The position numbers were made by a program, and so were the translations under genes. Source: Petrosia ficiformis (taxonomy: Eukaryota > Porifera > Demospongiae > Haplosclerida > Petrosiidae). Taken from it: a DNA stretch of 64,000 bases. The stretch lies in NCBI GenBank assembly GCA_947044365.1, contig OX345636.1, positions 9,134,001 to 9,198,000 of the forward strand. Reading direction: 5' to 3'. Numbering within the stretch: the stretch's first letter is position 1; every line of letters starts with the position of its first letter. Under the pieces are notes generated by a model. It worked only from the letters and a program-made list of their open reading frames with translations. It was not told the DNA's origin and did not search any database. This document shows, in pieces, positions 63,872 through 64,000 of this stretch.

Positions 63872-64000
63872 GGGATTGTACAACACTTTGGGCAAGTAAA
63901 GGAAAAAATTCCCGTCTTGGTCCACCATTGTCAATGCCACACTCACCAACAAAATGGTCATACGTTTTTTGCTTGCAATGTACCAAGCATACAGGTCTGT
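63851..64000 (-). pseudogene. HECT-like ubiquitin-ligase domain fragment, cut by the window edge
   Basis: The minus-strand frame entering from the right edge reads KTYDHFVGECGIDNGGPRRE then FFPLLAQSVVQSPLLCG. The pattern FxGExGxDxGGPRREFFxLL is the start of the HECT catalytic domain, as in G2E3-type ligases, many of whose relatives are multicopy. The frame runs into the palindrome and reaches a stop shortly after (PCNP then TGA near 63811), so the domain is incomplete. The rest, including any catalytic Cys, is not in this copy; upstream parts lie outside the window. Confidence 0.6.

Noticed and set aside
1..64000. tRNA, rRNA or other structured RNA genes.
   Set aside because: No tRNA-like B box with a matching A box and no rRNA similarity were noticed by eye; a covariance-model scan would be needed to exclude small RNAs.

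Overview
This window looks like a gene-bearing piece of an early-branching animal genome, most probably a sponge (demosponge). Evidence for an animal: AT-rich DNA, short spliced exons with GT/AG borders, and a metazoan gene set (PUR-alpha, a two-LIM CRP/CSRP protein, an EGF plus fibrinogen-domain secreted protein, an UNC93-like membrane protein, a CD225/dispanin protein, a cytosolic sulfotransferase, ECH1). The sponge assignment is an inference from compact genes, the cloud of small inverted-repeat elements, and HIRAN-ULP1, tyrosine-recombinase and 2A-bearing element genes of types I associate with sponge and cnidarian genomes; no species is claimed.

Layout. 1-1.2 kb: two worn ankyrin-repeat exons (+). 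2.4-4.1 kb: a complete 3-exon sulfotransferase (-). 4.8-7.8 kb: a complete 5-exon secreted EGF-EGF-fibrinogen protein (-), head to head with a complete 6-exon PUR-alpha gene (+, 8.35-20.25 kb). The PUR-alpha introns carry a hAT transposon with exact target-site duplications, a piggyBac-like MITE, other MITEs and a near-perfect hairpin. 22.5-27.5 kb: a complete 3-exon UNC93-like gene (+). 28.3-31.2 kb: a CD225-domain gene (-) with an in-frame stop and an unresolved 5' end. 31.9-39.7 kb: a complete 8-exon ECH1 gene (-) ending in the peroxisomal signal SKL. It is head to head, 162 bp apart, with a complete 5-exon CRP/CSRP LIM gene (+, 39.8-45.2 kb). For every gene called complete, the exon lengths sum to a whole number of codons and intron phases match at each junction.

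45-64 kb is accessory DNA: LINE relics; a cluster of an approximately 450-bp repeat family (called R1 here) with a 1,146-bp transposon nested in one copy; a gene fragment with a 2A ribosome-skipping motif followed by a zinc ribbon and a one-base frameshift; two hAT-like relic exons; a tandem array of 30-33-nt micro-exons (-) that would encode repeated 10-11-residue segments; a HIRAN-ULP1 protease gene; a pogo-type DDE fragment; a frameshifted tyrosine recombinase; and a HECT-like fragment at the right edge, meeting the recombinase at a perfect 42-bp palindrome.

The housekeeping and membrane genes do not form one pathway. The recurring theme is that introns and spacers are loaded with small inverted-repeat DNA elements and with a short palindromic motif (TACATGTA). 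The least explained structure is the micro-exon array at 56.8-60.3 kb.
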